The notes beneath the pieces are model-generated. The model was not told where the DNA came from. It did no database searches and was given only the letters and a program-made list of their open reading frames with translations. This document shows, one piece after another, positions 8,244 to 16,953 of a stretch of 64,000 nucleotides of DNA. Numbering within the stretch: position 1 is the first letter of the stretch; each line of letters opens with the position of its first letter. This DNA is from Buchananella felis. GTDB taxonomy: Bacteria > Actinomycetota > Actinomycetes > Actinomycetales > Actinomycetaceae. The stretch lies in the NCBI RefSeq assembly GCF_041380015.1, contig NZ_CP159978.1; one strand, given 5' to 3'. The translations under genes were made by a program, and so were the position numbers.

Positions 8244-9041
8244 ATGTCAAACCCGATAGAGATCACCGTCCACGGCTATGCCGCGACGAACGCGTCCCTG
8301 CTGCGCAGCGAGGGCAGGCCGGACCTGGCCGAGTTCCGCATCGCCGCCACCCCGCGCTACCGCACCGCCGAGGGGTGGAAGGACCTGGACACGGAGTTCA
8401 TCACCGTCAAGGCGTGGCGGGAGGCCGCGCAGGACGTCGCCTCCTCGGTGCGTAAGGGCATGCCGCTGGTTGTCATCGGCCGGCTTGCCACCGAGCGGTG
8501 GGAGCGGGCGGGAAGCACGCAGACCTCGGTGGTGATCCACGCCTCCAGCATTTCGGTGGAGGTCAAGCGTGGCGTGGTCACCTACGCGCGCGTGGTGGAC
8601 CGCAATTCCGGCCGCCCGCAGGAGGAGAACGCGCAGTCCTCTCAGATGGACGACGCTGCCGCGCCCACCCCTCCCTCCCAGTCTGCCGACGGCGCGCCCA
8701 CCTGGGCTACGGGCGCGGGACCCGGGGAGGGGAACGCAGGCCCTCAGGATGGGAGCAGCGTGCCGCAGGACGGGGCGACTGCCGCCCCTCGGGTCGACGG
8801 GGAGCCTGCCACTGCGGGGGGAGCCTTGCGCGAGTCCGGCGTGGGCGGGGACAGCGGCCCGCAGGCGGGGACGGACTTCACTCCGCTGGCCGGCGTGGGC
8901 GGGTTCCCGCAGGGCGGGGCGGAAGCGGCCCCGGCCGCAGCGGACCGCGCACAGGCCCCCTCCCAGGCGCTGGAGGACGCCGGGGGAGGCGGGGCTGAGT
9001 TCACCTCCGCCGAGCTGGAGTACGAGCTGCAGTCCGTTTGA
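8244..9041 (+). CDS. ssb: Single-stranded DNA-binding protein with long disordered tail
   Basis: The OB-fold fills residues 1-115 (EITVHGYAATNAS, then DTEFITVKAWR and LVVIGRLATERWE). It should bind single-stranded DNA in replication or repair. The remaining 150 residues are a Gly/Ala/Pro/Gln-rich linker. The end reads SAELEYELQSV, without the acidic DDDIPF-like tip that recruits partners in major SSBs. This may therefore be a second, special-purpose SSB. AAGGAG lies 6 bases before the ATG. ssb-ettA is a common actinobacterial neighbour pair. The 20-bp array ends about 200 bp upstream. Confidence 0.85.
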   Translation: MSNPIEITVHGYAATNASLLRSEGRPDLAEFRIAATPRYRTAEGWKDLDTEFITVKAWREAAQDVASSVRKGMPLVVIGRLATERWERAGSTQTSVVIHASSISVEVKRGVVTYARVVDRNSGRPQEENAQSSQMDDAAAPTPPSQSADGAPTWATGAGPGEGNAGPQDGSSVPQDGATAAPRVDGEPATAGGALRESGVGGDSGPQAGTDFTPLAGVGGFPQGGAEAAPAAADRAQAPSQALEDAGGGGAEFTSAELEYELQSV

Positions 9042-9044
9042 GGG

Positions 9045-9080
9045 ACGTGGGCCGAGCGTGACTAAAGGCTCGGCCCACGT
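9045..9080 (+). terminator. Hairpin between ssb and ettA
   Basis: The 12-bp stem ACGTGGGCCGAG/CTCGGCCCACGT sits 4 bases after the ssb stop. It separates ssb from the ettA unit or attenuates readthrough. Confidence 0.65.
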
Positions 9081-9144
9081 ACCGCTTGGCGCCGGTGCTT
9101 CCCGGCTAGGATTTAGCCGGATATGAACACACCTGGGAGGGTAA

Positions 9145-10827
9145 GTGGCTGAGTACATCTACTCGATGATTAAGGCGCGCAAGGCGCACGGGGACAAGGT
9201 GATCCTCGATGACGTGACGATGATGTTCCTGCCTGGTGCCAAGATCGGCATGGTGGGCCCCAACGGCGCCGGTAAGTCCACGATCCTGAAGATCATGGCC
9301 GGCCTGGAGACCCCGTCTAACGGTGAGGCCCGCCTCACCCCGGGCTACACCGTCGGCATCCTGCTGCAGGAGCCGCCGCTGAACGAGGAAAAGACCGTGC
9401 TGGGTAACGTCCAGGAGGGCGTGGCCGAGCTCAAGGGCGCTCTGGACCGTTACAACGAGATCTCCGAGCAGATGGCGGACCCGGACGCGGACTTCGACGC
9501 CCTCATGGAAGAGATGGGAAAGCTGCAGGAGTTCATCGACGCCAACGACGGTTGGGAGCTGGACTCGCGCCTCGAGCAGGCGATGGACGCGCTGCGCTGC
9601 CCGCCGCCGGACGCGGACGTGAAGGTGCTCTCCGGTGGTGAGCGCCGTCGCGTCGCCCTGTGCAAGCTGCTGTTGGAAGCCCCGGACCTGCTGCTGCTGG
9701 ACGAGCCCACCAACCACCTGGACGCTGAGAGCGTGCTGTGGCTGGAGCAGCACCTGGCCTCCTACCCGGGTGCCGTCATCGCCGTGACCCACGACCGCTA
9801 CTTCCTGGACCACGTCGCCGGCTGGATCGCCGAGGTCGACCGCGGCCGCCTCTACCCCTACGAGGGCAACTACACCACCTACCTGGAGAAGAAGGCAGCC
9901 CGCCTGGAGGTCCAGGGCAAGAAGGACGCCAAGCTCGCCAAGCGCCTGGCCGAGGAGCTGGAGTGGGTGCGCCAGTCCGCCAAGGGCCGCCAGGCCAAGT
10001 CCAAGGCGCGTCTGGCCCGCTACGAGGAGATGGCTGCGGAGGCCGAGCGCACCCGCAAGCTCGACTTCGAGGAGATCCAGATCCCGCCGGGCCCGCGCCT
10101 GGGCAACGTGGTCCTCGAGGCCACCGATCTGACCAAGGGCTTTGGCGACCGGGTCCTGATCGACAAGCTCTCCTTTACGCTGCCGCGCAACGGCATCGTC
10201 GGTGTGATCGGCCCCAACGGCGTCGGTAAGACCACCCTGTTCAAGACCATGGTGGGCCTGGAGCCGCTGGACTCCGGTGACCTGAAGATCGGCGAGACCG
10301 TCAAGATCTCCTACGTGGACCAGACCCGTGGCGGCATCGACCCGGACAAGACCCTGTGGGAGGTCGTCTCCGACGGCCTGGACTTTATCCAGGTCGGCAA
10401 CGTGGAGATGCCCTCGCGCGCCTACGTCTCCGCCTTCGGTTTCAAGGGTGCGGACCAGCAGAAGCCGGCCGGGGTGCTCTCCGGCGGTGAGCGCAACCGC
10501 CTCAACCTGGCCCTGACCCTAAAGCAGGGTGGCAACCTGCTGCTGCTGGACGAGCCCACCAACGACCTGGACGTGGAGACCCTGGGCTCCCTGGAGAACG
10601 CCCTGCTGGAGTTCCCGGGTTGCGCCGTGGTGGTCACCCACGACCGCTGGTTCCTGGACCGCGTGGCCACCCACATCCTGGCCTGGGAGGGCACCGAGGA
10701 GAACCCGGCCTCCTGGTACTGGTTCGAGGGCAACTTCGAGGCCTACGAGGCCAACAAGATCGAGCGACTGGGCCCGGAGGCGGCCCGCCCGCACCGGGTC
10801 ACCCACCGCCGCCTGACCCGCGACTAA
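9145..10827 (+). CDS. ettA: Energy-dependent translational throttle protein EttA (ABC-F)
   Basis: A cytoplasmic ABC-F ATPase with two nucleotide-binding domains and no membrane part. Walker A motifs are GPNGAGKS (38-45) and GPNGVGKT (about 356-363). The signatures LSGGERRR and LSGGERNR and two DEPTN motifs are present, and the linker of charged helices lies between the domains (about 250-310). EttA binds the ribosomal E site and gates elongation by ADP/ATP state. The start is GTG at 9145 after GGGAGGG. A 560-aa length fits the family. Confidence 0.95.
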   Translation: MAEYIYSMIKARKAHGDKVILDDVTMMFLPGAKIGMVGPNGAGKSTILKIMAGLETPSNGEARLTPGYTVGILLQEPPLNEEKTVLGNVQEGVAELKGALDRYNEISEQMADPDADFDALMEEMGKLQEFIDANDGWELDSRLEQAMDALRCPPPDADVKVLSGGERRRVALCKLLLEAPDLLLLDEPTNHLDAESVLWLEQHLASYPGAVIAVTHDRYFLDHVAGWIAEVDRGRLYPYEGNYTTYLEKKAARLEVQGKKDAKLAKRLAEELEWVRQSAKGRQAKSKARLARYEEMAAEAERTRKLDFEEIQIPPGPRLGNVVLEATDLTKGFGDRVLIDKLSFTLPRNGIVGVIGPNGVGKTTLFKTMVGLEPLDSGDLKIGETVKISYVDQTRGGIDPDKTLWEVVSDGLDFIQVGNVEMPSRAYVSAFGFKGADQQKPAGVLSGGERNRLNLALTLKQGGNLLLLDEPTNDLDVETLGSLENALLEFPGCAVVVTHDRWFLDRVATHILAWEGTEENPASWYWFEGNFEAYEANKIERLGPEAARPHRVTHRRLTRD

Positions 10828-10846
10828 GCCGGGGTTTCCCAGCGAA

Positions 10847-10889
10847 GAGGGCGGGTGGCTGCCGCGCAACGCGGCAGCCACCCGCCCTC
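10847..10889. terminator. Bidirectional terminator between ettA and thioesterase
   Basis: A near-perfect 20-bp stem (GAGGGCGGGTGGCTGCCGCG and its complement) with a CAA loop, placed between convergent genes. Confidence 0.8.
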
Positions 10890-10908
10890 GCCTTTGCCCC
10901 GCGCGAAC

Positions 10909-11916
10909 CTATTTGCTGGGGCCCGCAGGTGGGGTGTCCAGGAAGGATTCCCGTCCGGCCTGGGCCGGGTCATCGCCCGGTACCCGCACCATTCCCTCCT
11001 GGCTCGCGGAGGCCACCAGGCGGCCGTCCGGGGCGTAAATGCTGGCGCGCGCCAGGCCCCGCCCGCCGCTAGCCGCCGGTGTGTCCTGCTGATAGAGGTG
11101 CCAACTGGCCGCGTCGACGTCCCCGTGGAACCACATCGAATGATCCAGCGTGGCCAGGGACAACCCCGGCTCCAGCCAGTGAATCCCGTGCCCTCGCAGC
11201 ACCGGCTCCAGCATCACCTGGTCGCACGTGTAAAGCAGCAACGCCCGGGCCACTGTCTGACAAACCCCGGCCGGCACGTCCCCGCGGGTACGCATCCACA
11301 ACAGCTGGCTGCTCCCGCGCTCCTGCGGGCGCGAGACGTAGAGCGGACTATCCACGTGCCGCACGTCCATCGCCAGCGTCTTGCCCAGGAACTTCGCCAC
11401 CGGGTGCTCCACCGTGCGAAACAACTCGATGGCGCTCTTCAACTCGCCCGGGCCCGGCACCCCGGCGGGCATGGAATCGGCGAACTCCAGCCCGATCTGC
11501 TCCACCTGAAACGACGAAACCAGCGTCATGATCGCCTCGCCGCCCTGGTAGACGGCCGTGCGGCGCCGGGAGAACGAACGCCCGTCGTGCAGCCGCTCCA
11601 CCCGAAACTCCAACGGCACGTCCAGGGCGCCTGGCCGCAAAAAGACCGCGTGTACTGAGTGCGGTAAGCGGGCAGCGTCGTCCACCCCACTGGTAGCGCC
11701 GCAAACTGCCGCACCGGGCACTGTGGCCGCCGCAGCAAGCAACGCCTGCGCCATCACCTGGCCGCCGTAAACACGGCCTCCCAGCTGCGGCAAAGAAGTC
11801 CCCACAAAACAATCCGGCCCCTCGCCTCCGTCCAGTTGCAAAATGCGCAGGACGGAGGCGAGCGGCTCGGATGAAGCGGAGGGAACCCTTAACGGAGCGT
11901 TCCCTGCGCGGCTCAC
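10909..11916 (-). CDS. tesB: Acyl-CoA thioesterase II (TesB-like)
   Basis: A 335-residue double-hotdog thioesterase that hydrolyses acyl-CoA to free acid and CoA. Visible family features are GGRVYGGQVMAQAL near residue 45, HSVHAVFLRPG, GRSFSRRRTAVYQ, and a C-terminal SLATLDHSMWFHGDVDA region. The GTG start at 11916 overlaps the ptsI stop as GTGA, so translation is coupled to ptsI. A longer open frame runs into ptsI and is not real. An ettA-thioesterase neighbourhood is common in actinobacteria. Confidence 0.88.
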   Translation of the reverse strand: MSRAGNAPLRVPSASSEPLASVLRILQLDGGEGPDCFVGTSLPQLGGRVYGGQVMAQALLAAAATVPGAAVCGATSGVDDAARLPHSVHAVFLRPGALDVPLEFRVERLHDGRSFSRRRTAVYQGGEAIMTLVSSFQVEQIGLEFADSMPAGVPGPGELKSAIELFRTVEHPVAKFLGKTLAMDVRHVDSPLYVSRPQERGSSQLLWMRTRGDVPAGVCQTVARALLLYTCDQVMLEPVLRGHGIHWLEPGLSLATLDHSMWFHGDVDAASWHLYQQDTPAASGGRGLARASIYAPDGRLVASASQEGMVRVPGDDPAQAGRESFLDTPPAGPSK

Positions 11917-13598
11917 AGACCCAGTTCCTCCAGGATCGGCAAGCGGCTGCGCACGGCCTCGCGCGCGGAGTTGGCGTCCACGGCCGTGAGCGCCAAAGCG
12001 GCTAGCTCCTGGCACTCCTCCAACGTCACCGAGGCGAGCACCTCGGCAACGTCGGCCAGAGCGCGGGAGGTCATAGAGAGGCTCTTGACTCCCAGGCCAG
12101 TCAGGACCACCGCCAGCGCGGGGTCGGCGGCCGCCTCGCCACAAACGCCCACGGGAGCGTCGTTCGCGGCGCCACCCTTGCAGGTGACGTCGATCAGGGC
12201 GAGCACGCCAGGCTGCCAGACCGTGGAGAGCTGAGCCAGCGAACCGAGCATGCGGTCGGCGGCCATCGCGTACTGGGTCAGGTCGTTGGTGCCGATGGAG
12301 GCGAACTTGGCGCGCGAGAGCAGGCGGTCCGCAGTCAGGGCCGCAGAAGGCACCTCGACCATGATGCCCGCAGTCTTCAGCCCCAGCTCCTCGCACTGGC
12401 TCACGAAGGAATCCGCCTCCGGCATGGTCGCGATCATCGGCGCCATCACCCAGACGTCGGCCGTCTCCATCTCAGCGGCGGCGGCCAGGGCCTTGAGCTG
12501 GTTGGTCAGCACCTGCGGGAACTTCCACGAGGTGCGGAAACCGCGCACGCCCAGCGCCGGGTTCTCCTCGCTCATGTCCGTTACGAACGGGAGCGGCTTG
12601 TCCGCGCCCGCGTCGAGGGTACGCACAACCACCTTCTTGCCCGGGAACGCGGCCAAAACCGCGCGGTAGGCCTCCACCTGCTTCTCGTGGCTCGGCTCCA
12701 CGGCCTCGTCCAGGAATGCGAACTCGGTACGGAACAGGCCAACACCCTCCGCGCCGGCCGCAGCCGCAGCCATCGCGCTGGTGGCGTCACCCACGTTGCC
12801 GAGCAGCTGCACGCGGTGACCACACTTGGTCTGACCGGTGCCGTTGAACACCGCCTTGCGGCGCGACAGGGCGGCCACGCGCTCCATGTCCTCCACCGAC
12901 GGGTTGACGCTCACGCGCCCCTTGGCGCCGTCCAGCAGCACGAAGGAGTTTGCCTTCAGGTTCCGCAGCACGCCGTTGCCGGCGCCGACGATCGCCGGGA
13001 TGCCCAGGTCGCGGGCCAGGATCGCGGTGTGGGAGGTGGGGCCACCCTCTGCGGTGATGATGCCGATAACCTTGGCCGGGTCCAGCAGCGCCGTGTCAGC
13101 CGGGGCCAGGTCGCGGGCGACCAGGATGAAAGGCTCCGGGCGCTCGGGAATGCCCGGCAGGTCCTGGCCCGTCAGGCGGGCCACGATGCGGTCGCGCACG
13201 TCAGCAACATCGCGCGTGCGCTCGGCCATATAGCCGCCCAGGGACTCCAGCTGGGCGGCGATGGTCCCGGCGGCCACCCAGACCGCGCGGGCGGCGGAGA
13301 CGCCCTCGTTCACAACCAGCTTGGCTGCCTGCTTCACCAGGGTCTTGTCTGCGGCCATCTGGGCCGTCATGGTCAGAACCTCGCGGCCCTCACCCTGAGC
13401 GGAGGCGGCCTTGAACTCCAGGTCAGCCTTGGTAGCAGCCGCAGCAGCCTGGATCAGCTCCTTGGCGCTGGCGGGGTCCCCAGCGAAGCGTTCATCCGGG
13501 CTCGGCTCCTCAATGCCAGCACCCATGTGGGCAATAGGGCCAGCCACCAGTCCAGGGCTGACGGGGATACCTTCGAAGCTGAGATCGTTCTCGGTCAC
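11913..13598 (-). CDS. ptsI: PTS enzyme I (phosphoenolpyruvate-protein phosphotransferase)
   Basis: A 561-residue enzyme that takes phosphate from PEP and passes it to HPr, starting the PTS relay. The phospho-histidine is H190 in GGPTSHTAILAR. The C-terminal PEP-binding barrel contains GVGLFRTEF, the ALGVRGFR-like stretch and the VCGEAAADP loop with its catalytic Cys. It is the only general PTS gene in the window; no ptsH is visible. It is divergent from the free EIIB gene across 324 bp. AGGAGGG precedes the ATG. Confidence 0.95.
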   Translation of the reverse strand: MTENDLSFEGIPVSPGLVAGPIAHMGAGIEEPSPDERFAGDPASAKELIQAAAAATKADLEFKAASAQGEGREVLTMTAQMAADKTLVKQAAKLVVNEGVSAARAVWVAAGTIAAQLESLGGYMAERTRDVADVRDRIVARLTGQDLPGIPERPEPFILVARDLAPADTALLDPAKVIGIITAEGGPTSHTAILARDLGIPAIVGAGNGVLRNLKANSFVLLDGAKGRVSVNPSVEDMERVAALSRRKAVFNGTGQTKCGHRVQLLGNVGDATSAMAAAAAGAEGVGLFRTEFAFLDEAVEPSHEKQVEAYRAVLAAFPGKKVVVRTLDAGADKPLPFVTDMSEENPALGVRGFRTSWKFPQVLTNQLKALAAAAEMETADVWVMAPMIATMPEADSFVSQCEELGLKTAGIMVEVPSAALTADRLLSRAKFASIGTNDLTQYAMAADRMLGSLAQLSTVWQPGVLALIDVTCKGGAANDAPVGVCGEAAADPALAVVLTGLGVKSLSMTSRALADVAEVLASVTLEECQELAALALTAVDANSAREAVRSRLPILEELGL

Positions 13599-13922
13599 GG
13601 GACCCTCCTTATGTCTGCTTGGCGCAATTGTCCCCGATTAAGTGCCCTCTTGGAGGCGGAACGCCCTGCGCGAACAAGGCAATTTTTCGATTCGCTCCCG
13701 GCGGGTGTCTCCCGGGGTGGTTCTGGGGTGGGGGAGCGGGGGAAATCGGGGCGGAGCGCGGGCGCGGTGGAGCGGTGGCGCGGCTGCCTGGCCCCGTCGG
13801 CTGGCCGGCACTCCGCGAAGGCCCGAGCGCCCCTACCGTAGGGGTGCAAATGTGACGCCGGACACCTATTGGTGCTATGGTTGTGCTGATTCTGGCCCTG
13901 TGTGCAGGAGAGAGGTGACGCC
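13599..13922. other. Divergent ptsI / EIIB intergenic region
   Basis: 324 bp without a supported gene. It should hold both promoters. A TATGGT box near 13875 could serve the EIIB gene. No dre-type GGTCTGGACC core was found here, unlike the 18-19 kb operators. Confidence 0.4.
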
Positions 13923-14180
13923 GTGTTGGAGCGCGCGAAGGCGATTCTTATTGCCCTGGGCGGAGCAGAAAACGTCATCAACGTGGAGTCCTGCATCACC
14001 CGAATGCGGGTGGAGGTCCGCGATGTTCGGCGCGTCTCCGTCCCCGACCTGCGGGGTGCCGGGGCGCTCGCCGCGATCATCTCAGGCACCGGCAACGTGG
14101 TCCAGGTGGTCTTGGGGCAGGAGACCGACGACGTGGTAGATAGCGTCGAGCGACTTGGGGTTGCCCGCCGCGTCGTGTGA
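13923..14180 (+). CDS. Free-standing PTS EIIB, glucose/GlcNAc type
   Basis: An 85-residue single-domain EIIB. The phospho-cysteine is C24 in VESCITRMRVEV, and the fold continues through GTGNVVQVVLG. It resembles the second EIIB at 19514 but has no adjacent EIIC or EIIA. It may share the EIIC at 16954, serve a distant permease, or act in regulation. GTG at 13923 was chosen because GGAGAGAGG lies just upstream; a GTG 21 bases earlier is in frame. Confidence 0.85.
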   Translation: MLERAKAILIALGGAENVINVESCITRMRVEVRDVRRVSVPDLRGAGALAAIISGTGNVVQVVLGQETDDVVDSVERLGVARRVV

Positions 14181-14222
14181 GTTCAGCTGGGGCCTACTTA
14201 GCCACCAATGCCTGAGATTTCC

Positions 14223-14236
14223 TGCAACGCATTGCA
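14223..14236. promoter_or_regulatory. Possible LacI-family operator upstream of malQ
   Basis: The dyad TGCAA-N4-TTGCA lies 87 bp before the malQ start. LacI/MalR-type regulators often bind such CG-centred dyads. There is no regulator gene nearby to support it. Confidence 0.35.
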
Positions 14237-14323
14237 AAAATTGCGGCTCTGTGCTGGTAGATTTGGCTTGAATCCGACTGAAACACTCTGCAAGTCGGTC
14301 CACCCAATGGAGGATGGCGACCC

Positions 14324-16501
14324 ATGTCTGGCACGGTTCCCGGCAACGTCGGCGCTTTGCGCGAATTGGCAAACAAGTGTGGGGTTGCAACGGAGTACTG
14401 GGATTTCTCCGGCAACCATCGGCAGGTGCAAGAGCGAGTCTTGGTTGCCGTTCTTGAGGCCTTGGGCAGGCAAGCCGCCACAGATGAGGAGGTAGCGCGC
14501 TCCCTTGCAGAGGTTGAACTGGAGCCGTGGCGTGACGCCCTTCCCCCCAGCGTGGTCATGCGTTCCGGCTTCAGCTACGAGCTGCCGGTGCACGTGCACC
14601 ACGGGGAGCGCGTCACCGTCCGTGTGGAGCTGGAGTTGGGCGGGCAGTGGCAGCTCTCCCAGATGGACGTTTACGTTGCGCCGCGCGAGGTGGACGGCAA
14701 CCTGATCGGCCGGGCCACCTTCTACCTGCCGGAGAACCTGCCCCTGGGCTGGCACGAGCTGGTCGCGGAGATCGGCGAGGGCGAGTTCTGGCGAGAGGTG
14801 CGCTGCCCCCTGGCCGTCACCCCCTTCCGCCTGGATGCCCTGCCGGGCCGGGACTGGCGTGGCTGGGGCGTGATGGCCCAGGTCTACTCCACGCTCTCTA
14901 GCGAGTCGTGGGGCATGGGCGACTACGGGGACCTGGCTGACCTGGCGCAGATCTCCGGCGAGCAGGGAGCTGACTTCCTGCTGATCAACCCGACCCACGC
15001 CGGGGAGCCGATCCCGCCGATCACTGCCTCGCCGTACCTGCCGGTGACGCGCCAGTTCGTCAGCCCCCTCTACGTGCGGCCGCAGTTGATCGAGGAGTAC
15101 GGCAAGCTCACGGCCCCGGCGCGGGCACGCCTGGAGGACGCCCAGCGTCGCTGGCAGGCCGCGGCTCGTTCGATCGAGCGGGTGGAGCGCGACGCGGCGT
15201 GGGCCAGCAAGCTGGAGGCGCTGGAGGAGGTCTTCCACGTGCAGCGCCGCTTTGGCCGGCAGGCTGCCTTCGACCGCTTCCGCCGCCGGGGCGGGCAGAG
15301 CCTGGAGAACTGGGGCCTGTGGTGCGCGCTGGTGGAGGAGCTCTCCCCGGAGCGCGGCTGCGCCAAGGACGGCATCGACTGGCCCGTGGGCCTGGAGAAC
15401 GTGCACGGCAAGGACGTGGAGGCCGCGCGCGAGCGCCTGGCCGCCCGGATCGACTTCTACGTGTGGTTGCAGTGGGTGGCCGACGAGCAGCTTGCCGCCG
15501 CCCAGAACACCGCCCGCGACGCCGGTATGCGCTTGGGTGTGATGGCTGACCTGGCCGTGGGCGTCTCCAAGCACGGCGCGGACATGTGGACCATGCCGGA
15601 GAACTTCGCCAAGGGCATGGGTGTGGGTGCGCCGCCGGACATGTACAACCAGCAGGGCCAGAACTGGGACCAGCCGCCGTGGCGCCCGGACGCGTTGGCC
15701 CGCGCGGCCTACCGCCCGCTGCGTGACATGGCACGCACGGTGCTGGCCCACTCCGGTGCGCTGCGAATTGACCACATCCTGGGCATGTTCCGCCTGTGGT
15801 GGGTGCCTGCGGGGGAGTCCGCGGCAGATGGCACCTACGTGCGCTACAACCACGAGGCGATGCTGGGCGTGCTGCTGCTGGAGGCCCACCGCGCCGGCGC
15901 CGTGGTGATCGGCGAGGATCTGGGCACGGTGGAGCCGTGGGTGCGGGACTACCTGGCAGACCGTGGCGTGCTGGGCACCTCCATCATGTGGTTCGAGAAG
16001 AACGAGGAGGGCGGCTTCCTGGCCCCGCAGGACTACCGCACCCTGGCGTTGTCTACCGTGAACACGCACGACCTGCCGCCCACCGCCGGTTACCTGGACG
16101 GCGAGCACGTGGAGTTGCGCCACCGCCTGGGGCTGCTGGAGGACGACGTTGAGCAGGTCCGCGCCGAGGCCCGCGCCGAGCGCGCACAGATGGTTGGCGA
16201 GTTGATCGAGCGGGGATATTTGGTGGACGACGCTGCCTCCGAGCCGCAGATTATTGCCGGCATGCACCGCTTTGTGGCGGACACGCCCTCCCAGCTCGTA
16301 GGGGTGGCCCTGGTGGACGCCGTGGGGGAGAAGCGCGCGCAGAACCAGCCCGGTACGGATGAGGAGTACGCCAACTGGCGTATCCCGCTGGGCGACGGGA
16401 CCGGCACGCCCGTGCTGGTGGAGGACGTGGCGGGGAGCGAGCGCGCGCACTCGCTGTTCGCGGTGATGCGCCAGGCGATGGGGACGCGCCCGCGTTCCTG
16501 A
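14324..16501 (+). CDS. malQ: 4-alpha-glucanotransferase (amylomaltase, GH77)
   Basis: A 725-residue cytoplasmic enzyme that moves alpha-1,4-glucan segments between maltodextrins, releasing glucose. The N-terminal 150 residues form the beta-sandwich extension seen in actinobacterial and E. coli-type MalQ. The GH77 catalytic residues are visible: D483 in LRIDHILG, E531 in IGEDLG and D583 in NTHDLPPT. It lies beside PTS genes, so released glucose and maltose metabolism are probably handled together. A strong hairpin at 16519 ends the gene. Confidence 0.95.
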   Translation: MSGTVPGNVGALRELANKCGVATEYWDFSGNHRQVQERVLVAVLEALGRQAATDEEVARSLAEVELEPWRDALPPSVVMRSGFSYELPVHVHHGERVTVRVELELGGQWQLSQMDVYVAPREVDGNLIGRATFYLPENLPLGWHELVAEIGEGEFWREVRCPLAVTPFRLDALPGRDWRGWGVMAQVYSTLSSESWGMGDYGDLADLAQISGEQGADFLLINPTHAGEPIPPITASPYLPVTRQFVSPLYVRPQLIEEYGKLTAPARARLEDAQRRWQAAARSIERVERDAAWASKLEALEEVFHVQRRFGRQAAFDRFRRRGGQSLENWGLWCALVEELSPERGCAKDGIDWPVGLENVHGKDVEAARERLAARIDFYVWLQWVADEQLAAAQNTARDAGMRLGVMADLAVGVSKHGADMWTMPENFAKGMGVGAPPDMYNQQGQNWDQPPWRPDALARAAYRPLRDMARTVLAHSGALRIDHILGMFRLWWVPAGESAADGTYVRYNHEAMLGVLLLEAHRAGAVVIGEDLGTVEPWVRDYLADRGVLGTSIMWFEKNEEGGFLAPQDYRTLALSTVNTHDLPPTAGYLDGEHVELRHRLGLLEDDVEQVRAEARAERAQMVGELIERGYLVDDAASEPQIIAGMHRFVADTPSQLVGVALVDAVGEKRAQNQPGTDEEYANWRIPLGDGTGTPVLVEDVAGSERAHSLFAVMRQAMGTRPRS

Positions 16502-16518
16502 ACGGTGCGCCCTGCTGA

Positions 16519-16560
16519 AGCGGGTGGGTGAGGCGGCCGCAGCCGCCTCACCCACCCGCT
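16519..16560 (+). terminator. Terminator of malQ
   Basis: A perfect 19-bp GC-rich stem with a CGCA loop, starting 17 bases after the stop. Confidence 0.8.
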
Positions 16561-16734
16561 TCGCGTTGCCCGTGCGCGCTCTTGTCGTGTGCGAAGCGAG
16601 CCTTCCCCGCCCGGGGCGTCTGGGGTCCCGCCCGGGGCGTTTGCGTGCCCGGCGGGTGGTTGCCGCGCGAACGCGTGGGGGCCGCGAGTAGCTAACCGGA
16701 GTCCGGTCGGCTCGAGCCGCGCAAATGCTGCGAC

Positions 16735-16786
16735 GGGGTACATCCGACCGCTTGGTGCCATGGCACCGGTCGGTCGGATGTACCCC
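16735..16786. repeat. 52-nt palindromic element, copy 2
   Basis: A perfect 16-bp inverted repeat (GGGGTACATCCGACCG and its complement) with an inner GGTGCC/GGCACC hairpin. It is preceded by GCAAATGCTGCGAC, similar to the 30.4 kb copies. It is the main content of the 450-bp gap between malQ and EIIC; short GCCCGGGGCGT duplicates lie just upstream. Confidence 0.85.
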
Positions 16787-16885
16787 GCACTCACTCTTGT
16801 GCGCTCGGGGGCGCACGTTAACACCGCCGCGCCCGCGTATGGGACGGCTCGAAAAACCTTGGGCGGATCTGGCCGGAAAGCCAAA

Positions 16886-16919
16886 GGGTGGGGGCCGAGC
16901 GTTTGCTCGGCCCCCACCC
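16886..16919 (-). terminator. Terminator of the EIIC gene
   Basis: The 15-bp stem GGGTGGGGGCCGAGC and its complement, 35 bases past the EIIC stop on the minus strand. Confidence 0.75.
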
Positions 16920-16953
16920 CGGGAGCAAGTTTGCTTAGAAACTCGCTAGCGCG

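Noticed and set aside
14198..16816. 872-codon minus-strand frame opposite malQ
   Set aside because: It is the antisense shadow of a well-supported GH77 gene in high-GC DNA; composition is His/Arg/Ala/Gly-rich with no domains.
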